Virus record (IMG/VR): IMGVR_UViG_3300043446_003894
Coordinates: 1-52,574 of that record
Origin: a virus
Length of the DNA: 52,574 nt
Direction: 5' to 3' (one strand)
Positions 15,205 through 23,607 of this stretch are shown here, piece after piece. Within the stretch, counting starts at the first letter, position 1. The number at the start of each line of letters is the position of its first letter. The notes beneath the pieces were generated by a model. That model was not told the DNA's origin, ran no database searches, and saw only the letters and a program-made list of their open reading frames with translations. The position numbers and the translations under genes are program-made.

Positions 15205-18200
15205 GGTAGTCCTGCCGCTCCATGTACAGCCGGTCTCTGACCGGGTCTGCCTTGCCATACCGGAAATTTGCCTGTTTGCCCAGCAATTCGTGGGCAACCG
15301 CCTGCGCATCCAGAAACTCACCCGGGATCTGGCCCTTGTTGTACTCGAAGGGCATCACCACCACGCCACCTAGCCGCGGGTTGTGCGCCACAATCATCCC
15401 CGGCAACCGTTCGCCCAAGGCAATCACCTGCTCGTTGGTCAGGCCCTCGGGCGTGCGGATCAGCATCGCACTGGCGTCCTTGATCTGGTTGGTGGCCATC
15501 GGCACAAAGCGGTGCGCCGCCATCGACTCCTGCGCCAGTTCTTGGCCGGCCGTCGCAATGTCTGCGCGAAGGGCCTTATTTCCGCTCAGGGAGCCCGCTC
15601 GCGGCACATCGACCGCTACCAAGGGGTTGGTCTCCAAGTCGCCTGCAAAGTTCTCGTAGACGCCTTGTCCGGGCCGTTTGACGGTCTTCCTGCCGCCCAT
15701 GACGTCCATGGACACCGGCGCACCTTCACCGGTCAGGCTGCGCGTGACAGTCTGCTGCCACTCCCGCGGCAAATTCTTGGCCAGATCCGGCGCGACAGCC
15801 TCCACAGTCAACGTGGCCGGCGTGAAGGGCCGACGCGCTGCAGCCGCCGCCGTGTTCAATGCCGACTCGCCAGCACGGACCGCTTTCGGCGCAGCCTTGA
15901 CCGCACCAACCAGCGCACCCGGATTTATCAGGCTCAAACCAGTCTCCATCATCGGGCGCTCGGTCTCACTGGCTAACCCGTACTCTTGCGCCAACTCTTT
16001 CAGGTGTTCGCTGCCAAGAAACGGCCTATCAGAACCCAACTGGAAACCGACTGGCTTACGACCCGCATCCGAAACCATAAAATCAACGCCCTGCAACCCG
16101 AGATTGATGAGGTCTGACGGCATCCCCAGCAAGCCAGCGCCTACGCCCTTGACCAGCAGGTCCTTGGTGGCCCCGGGCTTTTTCAGGGACTCAACCTCTT
16201 CGCGCGCTTGTTCCTTTGCTTTGCGAGCCAGTATCTGGCCAATCAACTCTTGCCGCTCCGGGTTGTAGTCATGCGTCTGGCGCCACTTTGCGCCCTGACG
16301 CGCCAGCATCGGATTCATTGTGGCAGCGCCACCCTCATCAAATTTTTGTTCGGCCTTGGCCCCATAGCGCGGCTTTTTAGCCAACACCAGCGGTCCAATC
16401 TGAATCACTTCCTCTGCGCCAAGAATCGGCTCCATGGTTGTGCGGTCGTAGAAGTAGCCATGGCGCTCTGGGTCGTAACCTACTTGGCGCCAATCTTTGT
16501 GCTTGAGGTACTTCTGCGCATTCTTGACGGCGGTCTGCTCGTCCATCGGATTCCATTCGCCGCGGATCACAGCAAACGGAGCCTTGGCAGTCTCCCCAGT
16601 TGCAACCTTCATCGCCTTGTCAGGGGAGCCAATCATCGTGGCATTCTTGACGGCAGACACCGAGCCGTAAACGGTCGGGGCGTCCTTGCGATGGATTGAG
16701 TTCACCCACACGCCATGGTCCTTGTAGGCCGGGATGTCCAGACGAAGGTCCGTCTGCTCGCCGGTTGCAATCTCACCGGCCTTTCCAAACATGGGGCGCT
16801 TCGCCTCATTCAGCGCACGCATCGCGTCATCGTAGGTTGCCGGCTGCGGAACAAACCCGTAGGGCATCACCGGCTTAAACTGATTGACGATTCTGTCGTA
16901 TTCGATTGGGCTCATCTCGCCGCGGGCAACTTTTTGAGCGGCCTCAGTCAACTCAGGCACGCGCTTGGTCACATCCTTGTAGTTCATGTCGATGCGATTT
17001 ACTACAGGCGCTATCGCCTCAGCCTCTTCCGTTGCCTTTGCAATGGCTTTTGAAATTTTTGAAATTCCACCACCAGCCATTTCAAGCTGGACCTCACCGC
17101 CTGACGCCTTCGTAATGTCGGGATCGGCGATGTCATACGTGCCGCGGTTGCCAATGTCAGACTTCACCTGCTCAGGTCTAAATACACCGAGGTTTTTTGT
17201 GTTCGATTCACGCATATATGCACCATCGAATCCTAACCGACGGATGGCGCTCAACACTTCAGGGTCTTCGATGTACGACCAGTCGCCAGTGCGAAGAGCA
17301 TGCAGCATGTCTTCGTGCGAAGCCTGACGCGCGATCGACAACGGGTTGGCCTCCGAACCGTAGGGGATCGCGTCAGCTACCGCCTTGACGTGCTCCGCGT
17401 TCTCGTAGTCAAACGGGTTCTTGGTATGCACACGCACTGGGTAAACCTGACCGCCCTCCAGCGGGGACAGGGAAGGCCCTCTAGCATACGATGACGCAAA
17501 TTCAGGATCAGGTGAGGTGAAGATCATTCCCCTACGTTGCCCGGGCATGATAGACGTCAGACCCTCCTCTGGTATCTCTGGCATCGGCTTGGCGGTTACC
17601 ACGTTGCCTTGCCAGTCGTATTCGGTCAGCGGTTTTTCTGTGCCAGTCTGCTTATGGATCACCTGCGGCTTGCGATATGTGCCGTGATACATCCGGCGCT
17701 TCTCTTTGCTCTGGGCCAACATCTTCTCGAGGTTGGCGGCCGACTCCGCTGCGGGCAGGACAGCCTGCTGACCACGCCGGGCGGCCAGAATGTTTTCGGC
17801 TTCTTTAGTTGCCTTACCAACGGCTCGGCTTACTTTTGAAACACCGCCACCAACGTCGTATTTGGGCGCGTAAAGCGTTTGCCCGCCATCGGATAGGTCA
17901 GGCATCGTGTTGTCGTCGGTCTGGCCTACAGGGCCGCCTACAGCCCCGCCACTGGCCTTGCGCAGCGAGCGGTGAGCAAGGCGCACGTGCCCCTTCTCCA
18001 TCTGCTCGATCTTTTCCTTCAGGCGCTTGTGCATGGCGTCTTTGTCGATTGCGCCGCCTTTCTTGTAGCCCTCCTTTTGCAGGAAGGTCAAATAATCTTC
18101 TGTAATGTCTTGCGAAGGCAGACCCTTACCTTTTTCGCCCATCGTCAAATCATAGTAACTGGGCGAACGTTTCTTCTGGCGCTTGAATTCGGCCGTGTAA

Positions 18201-19105
18201 TCACGCAGAGCAAGCCCGCTAGGCGCGGGTCGAAATACAACGCCTTTGTCTTCGCCCTGCAAGATATACGGGAATCCCGGGTGTAGATCTGGACGGTTTT
18301 TTACTTCGCCAGACAACGTGAAAAGACGCGGCCCCACTGAAAACGTTGGCACGTCGCCACCATGCTCAGGGTGAAGCAAAAGCGGTTCGGTTTCACGCTT
18401 GAGAATTTCGGACGGCTGGAAGATCACGCCCTTGCCAGATTTCTCGCCGCCAAGAGCAACGCCGCCTTTGCTCGGCGCAATACCTTGCCCCATCATCACG
18501 TCAGCCAATGCGGCGCGCTTCTCAAAGGTATCGGCCCGCTGCCAAATTTTGGGGTCGCGGATGTCTGCCCCTTCACCGAAAGTCAGCGCGAGATTATGGT
18601 TAATCTTTTCAGCCAGTTCGTCGGACAGGTTCCCCTGCTTCATCGAATCAACAAAGCCCCGACGCAACTTGTTGAAGACCAGCGGGTTGGTCTTAAGTTG
18701 ATCAGCGCTGCCCAACAAAGTCGTCCAGAGGGTGTTCTCGTCAGACTGATTGATCAACCTGCTGGCTGTCGGCCTGTCGCCAACACCCCATACGGCGCCC
18801 TCATAAAACGGGTCTACATGCTGTAGCCCGGGAAACATAGCCCCACCGATGTTGCCACCGCCGACTCGAGTGCGATCTGATTGAGTGACGCGATACTTGC
18901 CTTTGCCCTCGAGGTTCATGCTGCCCAGAGCCTCGGACATCTTCATTGGCGCGGTCGCCTTGTGAACGTCTGCAGCACGCCGACCAGCGCTGGCGCGCTC
19001 TTCCGCTTTGAGGGCTCGTTCAGCGGCAAGCGCTACATCCGCCTCTTCTCCCGCGGCCTTGATCACGGAAGTTATCTTCGCCCCAATCTTTTTCGGATCA
19101 GCCAT
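15056..19105 (-). CDS. Giant polyvalent protein with ADP-ribosyltransferase-like domain
   Basis: This 1349-aa multidomain protein resembles the large polyvalent proteins that phages package and inject. Residues about 60-345 form a conserved-looking domain (PLVFNKLRRGFVDSMKQGNL, MMGQGIAPSKGGVALGG). Residues about 470-660 look like an ART-PolyVal domain: MYHGT at 472-476, FTSPDPEFASSYA at 529-541, LGFDGAYM at 624-631, and LGVFRPEQVKS then NRGTYD at 639-657. H474 and Y540 fit the H-Y-E/Q pattern of PARP-type transferases. Residues 705-915 and 1095-1300 are further domains, linked by KxGG and EGG segments (348-352, 665-680, 920-930). It lies between terL and portal. The target, if any, is unknown; activity is inference. 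Confidence 0.75.
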   Translation of the reverse strand: MADPKKIGAKITSVIKAAGEEADVALAAERALKAEERASAGRRAADVHKATAPMKMSEALGSMNLEGKGKYRVTQSDRTRVGGGNIGGAMFPGLQHVDPFYEGAVWGVGDRPTASRLINQSDENTLWTTLLGSADQLKTNPLVFNKLRRGFVDSMKQGNLSDELAEKINHNLALTFGEGADIRDPKIWQRADTFEKRAALADVMMGQGIAPSKGGVALGGEKSGKGVIFQPSEILKRETEPLLLHPEHGGDVPTFSVGPRLFTLSGEVKNRPDLHPGFPYILQGEDKGVVFRPAPSGLALRDYTAEFKRQKKRSPSYYDLTMGEKGKGLPSQDITEDYLTFLQKEGYKKGGAIDKDAMHKRLKEKIEQMEKGHVRLAHRSLRKASGGAVGGPVGQTDDNTMPDLSDGGQTLYAPKYDVGGGVSKVSRAVGKATKEAENILAARRGQQAVLPAAESAANLEKMLAQSKEKRRMYHGTYRKPQVIHKQTGTEKPLTEYDWQGNVVTAKPMPEIPEEGLTSIMPGQRRGMIFTSPDPEFASSYARGPSLSPLEGGQVYPVRVHTKNPFDYENAEHVKAVADAIPYGSEANPLSIARQASHEDMLHALRTGDWSYIEDPEVLSAIRRLGFDGAYMRESNTKNLGVFRPEQVKSDIGNRGTYDIADPDITKASGGEVQLEMAGGGISKISKAIAKATEEAEAIAPVVNRIDMNYKDVTKRVPELTEAAQKVARGEMSPIEYDRIVNQFKPVMPYGFVPQPATYDDAMRALNEAKRPMFGKAGEIATGEQTDLRLDIPAYKDHGVWVNSIHRKDAPTVYGSVSAVKNATMIGSPDKAMKVATGETAKAPFAVIRGEWNPMDEQTAVKNAQKYLKHKDWRQVGYDPERHGYFYDRTTMEPILGAEEVIQIGPLVLAKKPRYGAKAEQKFDEGGAATMNPMLARQGAKWRQTHDYNPERQELIGQILARKAKEQAREEVESLKKPGATKDLLVKGVGAGLLGMPSDLINLGLQGVDFMVSDAGRKPVGFQLGSDRPFLGSEHLKELAQEYGLASETERPMMETGLSLINPGALVGAVKAAPKAVRAGESALNTAAAAARRPFTPATLTVEAVAPDLAKNLPREWQQTVTRSLTGEGAPVSMDVMGGRKTVKRPGQGVYENFAGDLETNPLVAVDVPRAGSLSGNKALRADIATAGQELAQESMAAHRFVPMATNQIKDASAMLIRTPEGLTNEQVIALGERLPGMIVAHNPRLGGVVVMPFEYNKGQIPGEFLDAQAVAHELLGKQANFRYGKADPVRDRLYMERQDYLTEGARPPSAAATEMRARLKQGERRMFPAPSQSSTRRRGALESAATTAH

Positions 19106-19108
19106 GCA

Positions 19109-20548
19109 TCACTCCGCGTATGGATTCACGCGCTTCGGGCGCGCTTCAATCAAGTCATCATCGTCATCGTAGCGCGGTTCCGGGTTGATGTCGAGGAACC
19201 CCATATCCTTCAACAGGCGGATAGCCTGCGTTGCGCTATCGACGTAGTCATCATGCGTTGAGTCAGGGAAGGCGCATATCTGCGAGAGGAACCCTTCGGC
19301 CCAGTCCTTCACGAACCCCTTGCGCCGGTCACTCTCTGGCAGCCAGACACGCCCAGTCGAGAAGATAGACGCAGTGATCTGCAGCCGCGTCATCTTGTCA
19401 GCCTTGCCCGGGTTCCACGCCCGCACAGGCAGATGCATCTGGCGCAACTCCTGCACCAGCGAGATGCCCGCGGCCTTGTCCTCGACCAGTATCAGGTCCG
19501 GGCGCTTCATGTCCTTGCCCTCGCCATACGACACGCGCCACTCCTCGAGCACCTTCGGCTTGAGGTGAGGGAAGTCCAGATGCTCGGCCCAGCAGTCAAT
19601 CAGCAGCGCTGACATCGGGCCGTCCTCCGGCTTGAACACGCCCCACGTCGTCATCGCCGTCGGGTCGTTGTATTCCTTGTCGGTGAAGGCGCAGTCGTAG
19701 GACTGCACCACGTACTCAAACCGCGGGAACGGTCGCCCAGCCGGCCACAGGCGGAACATGTCCCGGGAGACGACCTTGCCGTCCTCGAGGTCCACCAGTT
19801 CGCCCAGCACCTCCTGCTGGTACAGCTTGCTGCCGCGGTACTGCTCCAACTGGTTGGCGAACGAGGGCGCCAGATGCTGGATGTTGTCGTAGGTCGAGGC
19901 GCGGTCGATCACCACGTCCTGCCCTTCCCGGCCGACCAAGTCAAGAATCAGGTCCTTCGGCTTGGGCGTCGTCGTCACAATCACCCGCGGGCGGTCGCCC
20001 AGACGCAGGCCGAACATCATCATGTCCCACGCGTCCTGCAGGTACTGGAACGCCGCCAACTCGTCGCACCACGCGAAATGCCACTGCGGGCCACGCAGAC
20101 GTTCGTACGAGTCGGCCGAGATGCCCCGGATGATCGAGCCGTTGATCAGCTTGATCTGGTGGTCCTGCTTGTTGTAGTCCTCGATCAGCGTTTGGGGAAT
20201 CACCGCCAGCAGGCCGCTCTGGCCTTCAAAGCACGTGAATTTCACGTCATTGGATGTCGGGGCCAGCACCAGCGATCGGGAGGCCGGGTTGGTCCACGAC
20301 CACCACCAGATGGCCTCCGCGGCGCATCTGGTCTTGCCGGCGCCCCTCCCCGCGAGAAGCAACCAGACCAGCCAATCCATCTCGAGCGGCGGCGGGACCT
20401 GATGCTTGTGCGCGCCCGTCACCCACTCCAGATGCTTCATCACCGCCAGCCGGTCAGCCTCCGAACGAGAATCGAACTCCCGCGCTAGGTCCGCATCCAG
20501 CAACGACAGGATGTTTGCGTCATGTTGCGCTGCATCAGCGGCGTGCAT
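19109..20548 (-). CDS. terL: Terminase large subunit (packaging ATPase-nuclease)
   Basis: This 479-aa protein drives DNA packaging and cuts the concatemer. The ATPase has Walker A LAGRGAGKT at residues 65-73, Walker B FAWCDE at 158-163 with catalytic E163, and the coupling motif VTTTPKP at 191-197. The RNase H-like nuclease shows D286 in VQSYDCAF, E357-D358 in LILVEDKA, and a C-terminal DSTHDDYVDSATQA segment with the last acidic residue. ATG 20548 has GGGG just upstream. A 22-codon frame starting ATG 20603, overlapping the terS stop, reads across this start and may couple translation. Its stop lies 3 bases from the next gene. Confidence 0.95.
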   Translation of the reverse strand: MHAADAAQHDANILSLLDADLAREFDSRSEADRLAVMKHLEWVTGAHKHQVPPPLEMDWLVWLLLAGRGAGKTRCAAEAIWWWSWTNPASRSLVLAPTSNDVKFTCFEGQSGLLAVIPQTLIEDYNKQDHQIKLINGSIIRGISADSYERLRGPQWHFAWCDELAAFQYLQDAWDMMMFGLRLGDRPRVIVTTTPKPKDLILDLVGREGQDVVIDRASTYDNIQHLAPSFANQLEQYRGSKLYQQEVLGELVDLEDGKVVSRDMFRLWPAGRPFPRFEYVVQSYDCAFTDKEYNDPTAMTTWGVFKPEDGPMSALLIDCWAEHLDFPHLKPKVLEEWRVSYGEGKDMKRPDLILVEDKAAGISLVQELRQMHLPVRAWNPGKADKMTRLQITASIFSTGRVWLPESDRRKGFVKDWAEGFLSQICAFPDSTHDDYVDSATQAIRLLKDMGFLDINPEPRYDDDDDLIEARPKRVNPYAE

Positions 20549-20602
20549 ATAACCCCGGAAAATCCGGCACTTTGCCTCTGTGTTGCAGTGCGGTAATTTG
20601 CA

Positions 20603-21190
20603 TCAACCAGCCCGCGTTTTCATCTCGAGGTTGCGGATCAACTCAAAAAGCCGCCCGGAACCCACGTCTTCAGTCTGGATTGGCGGGGCGTTGTTCACGC
20701 CATGGAGCCCCACGCGGTCCCCGTACTTGCTCGGATGGAACTTGGCCAGCAGCTTGAGCCGCGTCTCCACCTGCAGCTTCCTGTGGCCCAGCATGTCCTC
20801 GACGGTCACCGTCGCCCCATCCTCGCCCATGACCTGCTTCTGGCCCATGTGCGGCGTGTCCGCAATGCGCAGGCACTCCTCAGCAATGGCGTCATAGCCG
20901 ATGTCACGCGCACGCGCGATCGCTGCGGAAAGATCTTCTGAGCGCCCCATCCAATCGTACACCGTCCGCCACGCTGGCATTCCCTCTCCCCTGCATATCT
21001 CTCTGAGGGGGACGCCTTCGGAGAGTTGTTCGCAGATGTGCTGGGCGATCTCTGGGGTGTATTTGCTGGGCCGGCCGGTCTTTTGCGGCGCTACAGGCGT
21101 TTGTTCGGGCGCGGAGGTACTTACCCCCTTGCTCGCGGCGTTCGTGGCTCTAGCGCGTTTCTGACGCGTTTTGGAGGCGGTTTCTGGCAT
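20603..21190 (-). CDS. terS: Terminase small subunit
   Basis: This 195-aa protein recognises the packaging site and loads the large subunit. Residues about 39-80 (GRPSKYTPEIAQHICEQLSE then GVPLREICRGEGMPAWRTVY) form the helix-turn-helix typical of terminase small subunits with the GRPS-Y-T start. A central helical oligomerisation segment follows (AIARARDIGYDAIAEECLRI), and then the KLLAKFHPSKYGDR signature. The N-terminus is basic and Ala/Ser-rich, likely disordered. It precedes terL by 54 bp and has its own candidate promoter upstream. Confidence 0.92.
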   Translation of the reverse strand: MPETASKTRQKRARATNAASKGVSTSAPEQTPVAPQKTGRPSKYTPEIAQHICEQLSEGVPLREICRGEGMPAWRTVYDWMGRSEDLSAAIARARDIGYDAIAEECLRIADTPHMGQKQVMGEDGATVTVEDMLGHRKLQVETRLKLLAKFHPSKYGDRVGLHGVNNAPPIQTEDVGSGRLFELIRNLEMKTRAG

Positions 21191-21226
21191 TACCCGTAAT
21201 CCCCGAAAAGGTTGATCGATCGCCGT

Positions 21227-21254
21227 AGTGTAATCGATTCGCTTTTGGGCGCAA
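21227..21254 (-). promoter_or_regulatory. Candidate sigma-70 promoter for the terminase operon
   Basis: Leftward TTGCGC (21249-21254), 16-bp spacer, TACACT (21227-21232). It lies 37 bp upstream of the terS ATG in the only sizeable gap (21191-21342) before the head module. A copy of the 13-bp inverted repeat lies 57 bp further upstream. The -35 is weak, so activation may be needed. Confidence 0.45.
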
Positions 21255-21310
21255 GAGGTGCGCGCTGCAGGTCCGCGGGATTTGGCGGCTTTTTGCGGCC
21301 GCCGCGACGA

Positions 21311-21323
21311 AACCGAATCGGTT
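21311..21323. repeat. 13-bp inverted repeat AACCGAATCGGTT, copy 2
   Basis: This intergenic copy lies between the 42-aa membrane protein gene and the candidate terS promoter. Together with a CGATTCG half at 21235-21241 it could be an operator. See the finding on all copies. Confidence 0.65.
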
Positions 21324-21342
21324 CCGCCTTCGCTTCGATTCG

Positions 21343-21471
21343 CTATATGAACATCAACGTCAGCACGAACAGCACGAATGCCACGGCGACCAGAATCTTG
21401 TCTGCCGTCGTTTCACGCGGCTGCTGTGATGGCAATTCGCGCATCATAGCATCAATCTCATTTCGTGTCAT
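21343..21471 (-). CDS. 42-aa single-pass membrane protein
   Basis: ATG 21471 gives a 42-aa protein with a polar N-terminus (MTRNEIDAMMRELPSQQPRE) and one C-terminal membrane helix (ILVAVAFVLFVLTLMFI). The longer frame to 21588 reads through the neighbouring gene and is rejected. It overlaps the 61-aa gene by 14 bases and is the last of a run of small leftward genes before a gap. Tail-anchored topology suggests a host-membrane target. A pinholin-like role is possible but unsupported. Confidence 0.7.
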   Translation of the reverse strand: MTRNEIDAMMRELPSQQPRETTADKILVAVAFVLFVLTLMFI

Positions 21472-21643
21472 GGCTTTCCCCTGTAGTTGCTTTTTCGCTG
21501 CAGAAGGCTTCCAGCGCCGCTGCCTGCAATTGCATCGCACCGGCAAGGTATGCAGCCTTCTCCCAGTCACGTTTGAGCAATGCTTCATGGCATCGCCGGT
21601 GGTCCTGCTGAATGGCCAACAGCAGTTCTGAGTAATCCATCAT
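21458..21643 (-). CDS. Small helical accessory protein
   Basis: This 61-aa protein (MMDYSELLLAIQQDHRRCHE...) has two predicted helices, the second Ala-rich (AAYLAGAMQLQAAALEAFCS). It overlaps the genes on both sides by a few bases, showing coupled translation. It has no catalytic motif. Such short helical proteins are common in phage accessory regions. Function unknown. Confidence 0.7.
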   Translation of the reverse strand: MMDYSELLLAIQQDHRRCHEALLKRDWEKAAYLAGAMQLQAAALEAFCSEKATTGESHDTK

Positions 21644-21861
21644 TCATTCCCCCTTGCTCGAATCGCGGCGGAACACTGCATCACTGCGAATAACATTCCT
21701 TCCTCAGAATCAGGATGCAAACCTTCGATGCCATTTGGTAGTTCTAAACCAATACACACCTTCGCACACGCCTCGCGCTCTTGCTGAATTGCCCACCGTA
21801 TAGCATCGCGTGTTGACGCATGGCCTTGAATTGCTGCCTCAATGATTTCATCAGTATTCAT
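21640..21861 (-). CDS. Small accessory protein
   Basis: This 73-aa protein begins MNTDEIIEAAIQGHASTRDA and contains IRWAIQQEREACAKVCIGLE, a helix-plus-cysteine segment (C-A-K-V-C) typical of many small phage proteins with an EREACAK motif. It overlaps the GNAT gene by 11 bases and the 61-aa gene by 4. No function is known to me; its motif is widespread in phages of Proteobacteria. Confidence 0.75.
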   Translation of the reverse strand: MNTDEIIEAAIQGHASTRDAIRWAIQQEREACAKVCIGLELPNGIEGLHPDSEEGMLFAVMQCSAAIRARGNE

Positions 21862-22273
21862 AGTTCACCGTCTCCTCGTTTTCTTGCAGCACCTTGGCTC
21901 CATTGCGCAGGTGAAAGTCTCGCGCCATCGTCGTCTTCGGACTCATCGTGACAATTCGCTTCGTCAATGCGGAACGATCCCTGTTCAGATACTCGCGCAC
22001 CAACTTGCTGCCCGCGCCCTTGCGGTATGACCAGACACTGTACAGCACTGAAATTCTTGGTGTTGGAGTAAAGTCTGGCAGGAACAGTTGCGCTTCAGAT
22101 GTGGGTATGAAGTCCATCTGCACGGCACACAACACAGCACCAACGGTTCTGTCGTCATCGTCAATGTGCATGTAGACGGTTCCCCAAAAACTGATGCGGC
22201 AATCAGCAGGAATGCTTGGCCGAACGGGGTCGTCGAGCAGTATGCGTGACGGCTCTAGCAGAGCGACGATCAT
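21851..22273 (-). CDS. GNAT-like acetyltransferase
   Basis: This 140-aa protein has the order of a GNAT fold. A central strand with an acidic turn (HIDDDDRTVGAVLCAVQMDF) is followed by ISVLYSVWSYRKGAGSKLVR, where R-K-G-A-G-S resembles the acetyl-CoA pyrophosphate loop (Q/R-x-x-G-x-G/A). Then come a helix, and FHLRNGAKVLQENEETVNYE, like the closing strand and 'Y-x-x-G-F/A' region. It overlaps neighbours at both ends. Phage GNATs can modify host proteins or small molecules; the substrate here is unknown. Confidence 0.65.
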   Translation of the reverse strand: MIVALLEPSRILLDDPVRPSIPADCRISFWGTVYMHIDDDDRTVGAVLCAVQMDFIPTSEAQLFLPDFTPTPRISVLYSVWSYRKGAGSKLVREYLNRDRSALTKRIVTMSPKTTMARDFHLRNGAKVLQENEETVNYEY

Positions 22274-22857
22274 GTGTTCTTCTCCCGCAGCTTGGCTTCG
22301 ATGGCATGGGCAAAGCGAAGGACATCGCTTGGAGATTCAACCCACATTTCCCACAACTCTTTGTCATCCGTCAGCCCAACCCATTCGCGCTTTGACTGTG
22401 TGACTTGACCTACCAAGACATAACCCTCACGAATATCGATGATGGGCAATGCGAGGTCGTAATTTTTGCATCGCATAAGCACGGCTTTGATTTCCATTTG
22501 TTGCCGCATGCGACTGACACTACGATCAAGTTCACGATAAAAATCTTCTCTTGTTGCCCACGCCACCGGCTCTTGTTTTGGTTGTGGGTGAGCAAAGACT
22601 GGTTCGGCATCTTTTATGCGTGTTTGCCAATCGCTTCCGCTTCCGTTGTCAATATACTTGTAACCATATCCATCGAAGTCATAACGCATCGCCACCGGCT
22701 CTTGCTTCTCTGCGACAGCTTCATCGCGTCTCGCGCTCCACGCTGCGTTCCAGACCTCCTTGGACCATCCTCTGTCCTCTTCGTACGCCACGCCGCCAAT
22801 GAAGTCTGCGAAGGCTTCATCGCGCCGCTTGTGATCATCACTCGGTATCCATTGCAT
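22270..22857 (-). CDS. Accessory protein with repeated EPVA segments
   Basis: This 195-aa protein is hydrophilic. It carries two KQEPVA segments (around residues 51 and 94), the second continuing EPVAWATREDFYRELDRS, a style common in phage accessory proteins (Ea22-like or DUF551-containing groups). An N-terminal AFADFIGGVAYEEDRGWSKE part and a C-terminal MWVESPSDVLRFAHAIEAKL helix frame a small central domain. No catalytic motif is visible. It overlaps the zinc-ribbon gene by 20 bases and the GNAT gene by 4. Confidence 0.7.
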   Translation of the reverse strand: MQWIPSDDHKRRDEAFADFIGGVAYEEDRGWSKEVWNAAWSARRDEAVAEKQEPVAMRYDFDGYGYKYIDNGSGSDWQTRIKDAEPVFAHPQPKQEPVAWATREDFYRELDRSVSRMRQQMEIKAVLMRCKNYDLALPIIDIREGYVLVGQVTQSKREWVGLTDDKELWEMWVESPSDVLRFAHAIEAKLREKNT

Positions 22858-23062
22858 GATTTGCCCTCGCTTTTTTACTAGACCATGTGTGGTAGTACTC
22901 GAGCGCTTTTTTGTTGACGCACTCCCTGCACCAGCTTCTCAACGTTCCACTTGATGTCAGATGGAACTTGCTCGGCTCCTTGACTTGTTGGCATTTAGTG
23001 CATGCGTTTGCAAGGTCAGGGTGCCGCTTGGTTCTTTTTGAAAACGTTGTTTTTTTCTCCAT
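22838..23062 (-). CDS. Stand-alone zinc-ribbon like the endonuclease VII N-domain
   Basis: This 74-aa basic protein has C21-x2-C24 and C45-x2-C48 around SKFHLTSSGTLRSWCREC. It aligns with the first zinc knuckle of the HNH protein at 218-718 (FYVDKKGRRTNKHCRECCKK) in spacing and in the R-x-C-R-E-C motif. The HNH catalytic part is absent. It ends in a basic segment (SSKKARANHAMDTE). It may be a DNA-binding remnant or a regulator derived from such a nuclease. ATG 23062 is preceded by a gap of only 2 bases to the 86-aa gene. Confidence 0.75.
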   Translation of the reverse strand: MEKKTTFSKRTKRHPDLANACTKCQQVKEPSKFHLTSSGTLRSWCRECVNKKALEYYHTWSSKKARANHAMDTE

Positions 23063-23064
23063 GC

Positions 23065-23325
23065 TCAGGCCTCCTCAACGGTTACCTTGTACTTCTTGCC
23101 GAAACGGTCCTCGACCAGTATGGTTTTTTTGGTTGACTTGAACTCACCCTCGGGAGTCAGGTCGTACTGGAGGCGGCTTACGCTGGACAGCAGGCGCGCG
23201 GTGTCGTTGGCCTTGAGGTTGCCAACAATGATGTGCGCGATGTAGTCGCAGTAGGCGACATAGGATTTGGGCAGGTTGTCAAAGAACTGGTTGACGATGG
23301 TGTTCATGGTTTCAAAGTTGGACAT
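23065..23325 (-). CDS. Small accessory protein
   Basis: This 86-aa protein (MSNFETMNTIVNQFFDNLPK...) has a helical N-terminal half and a beta C-terminus (KTILVEDRFGKKYKVTVEEA). No cysteines or membrane segments. ATG 23325 has AAGGAAAAAGCC upstream. It belongs to the leftward run of small genes driven by the promoter at 23890-23917. Function unknown. Confidence 0.75.
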   Translation of the reverse strand: MSNFETMNTIVNQFFDNLPKSYVAYCDYIAHIIVGNLKANDTARLLSSVSRLQYDLTPEGEFKSTKKTILVEDRFGKKYKVTVEEA

Positions 23326-23336
23326 GGCTTTTTCCT

Positions 23337-23582
23337 TTAGTTGAGGTGCTTGGCAATTTCAGATTCGATGCGGCTGGTGTCGTCGTCGGTCAGCTTACGC
23401 TCCAACCATGCAGCCTTGCGGCCGCGGCGATCGAGCACGTCGAACTCGCATTCAACGTAACCGCGGTAGTCCCAGTCGCTGGGCGCGTTGTAGTCATAAG
23501 ACCCTTTGACGCTGTCGAAGTAGGTCACCCCAATGATGCAGGGGATGCCTGCGACGCGGGTCTCGATTTCGGCGATATACAT
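23337..23582 (-). CDS. Small accessory protein
   Basis: ATG 23582, with the AGCGAAAGGA leader 7 bases upstream, gives 81 aa; the longer frame to 23663 overlaps the previous gene and is rejected. The protein starts MYIAEIETRVAGIPCIIGVT and contains NAPSDWDYRGYVECEFDVLD, an alternating beta pattern ending in a helical RIESEIAKHLN. It resembles small phage proteins of unknown function with a D-x-D-Y-x-G motif. No catalytic residues are evident. Confidence 0.75.
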   Translation of the reverse strand: MYIAEIETRVAGIPCIIGVTYFDSVKGSYDYNAPSDWDYRGYVECEFDVLDRRGRKAAWLERKLTDDDTSRIESEIAKHLN

Positions 23583-23607
23583 GGCGCTTTCCTTTCGCTG
23601 TTGAAAT

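Noticed and set aside
21291-21304. GGCGGC...GCCGCC hairpin upstream of terS as a terminator
   Set aside because: No T-tract follows on either strand in the needed place; it may be structural or part of a packaging site.
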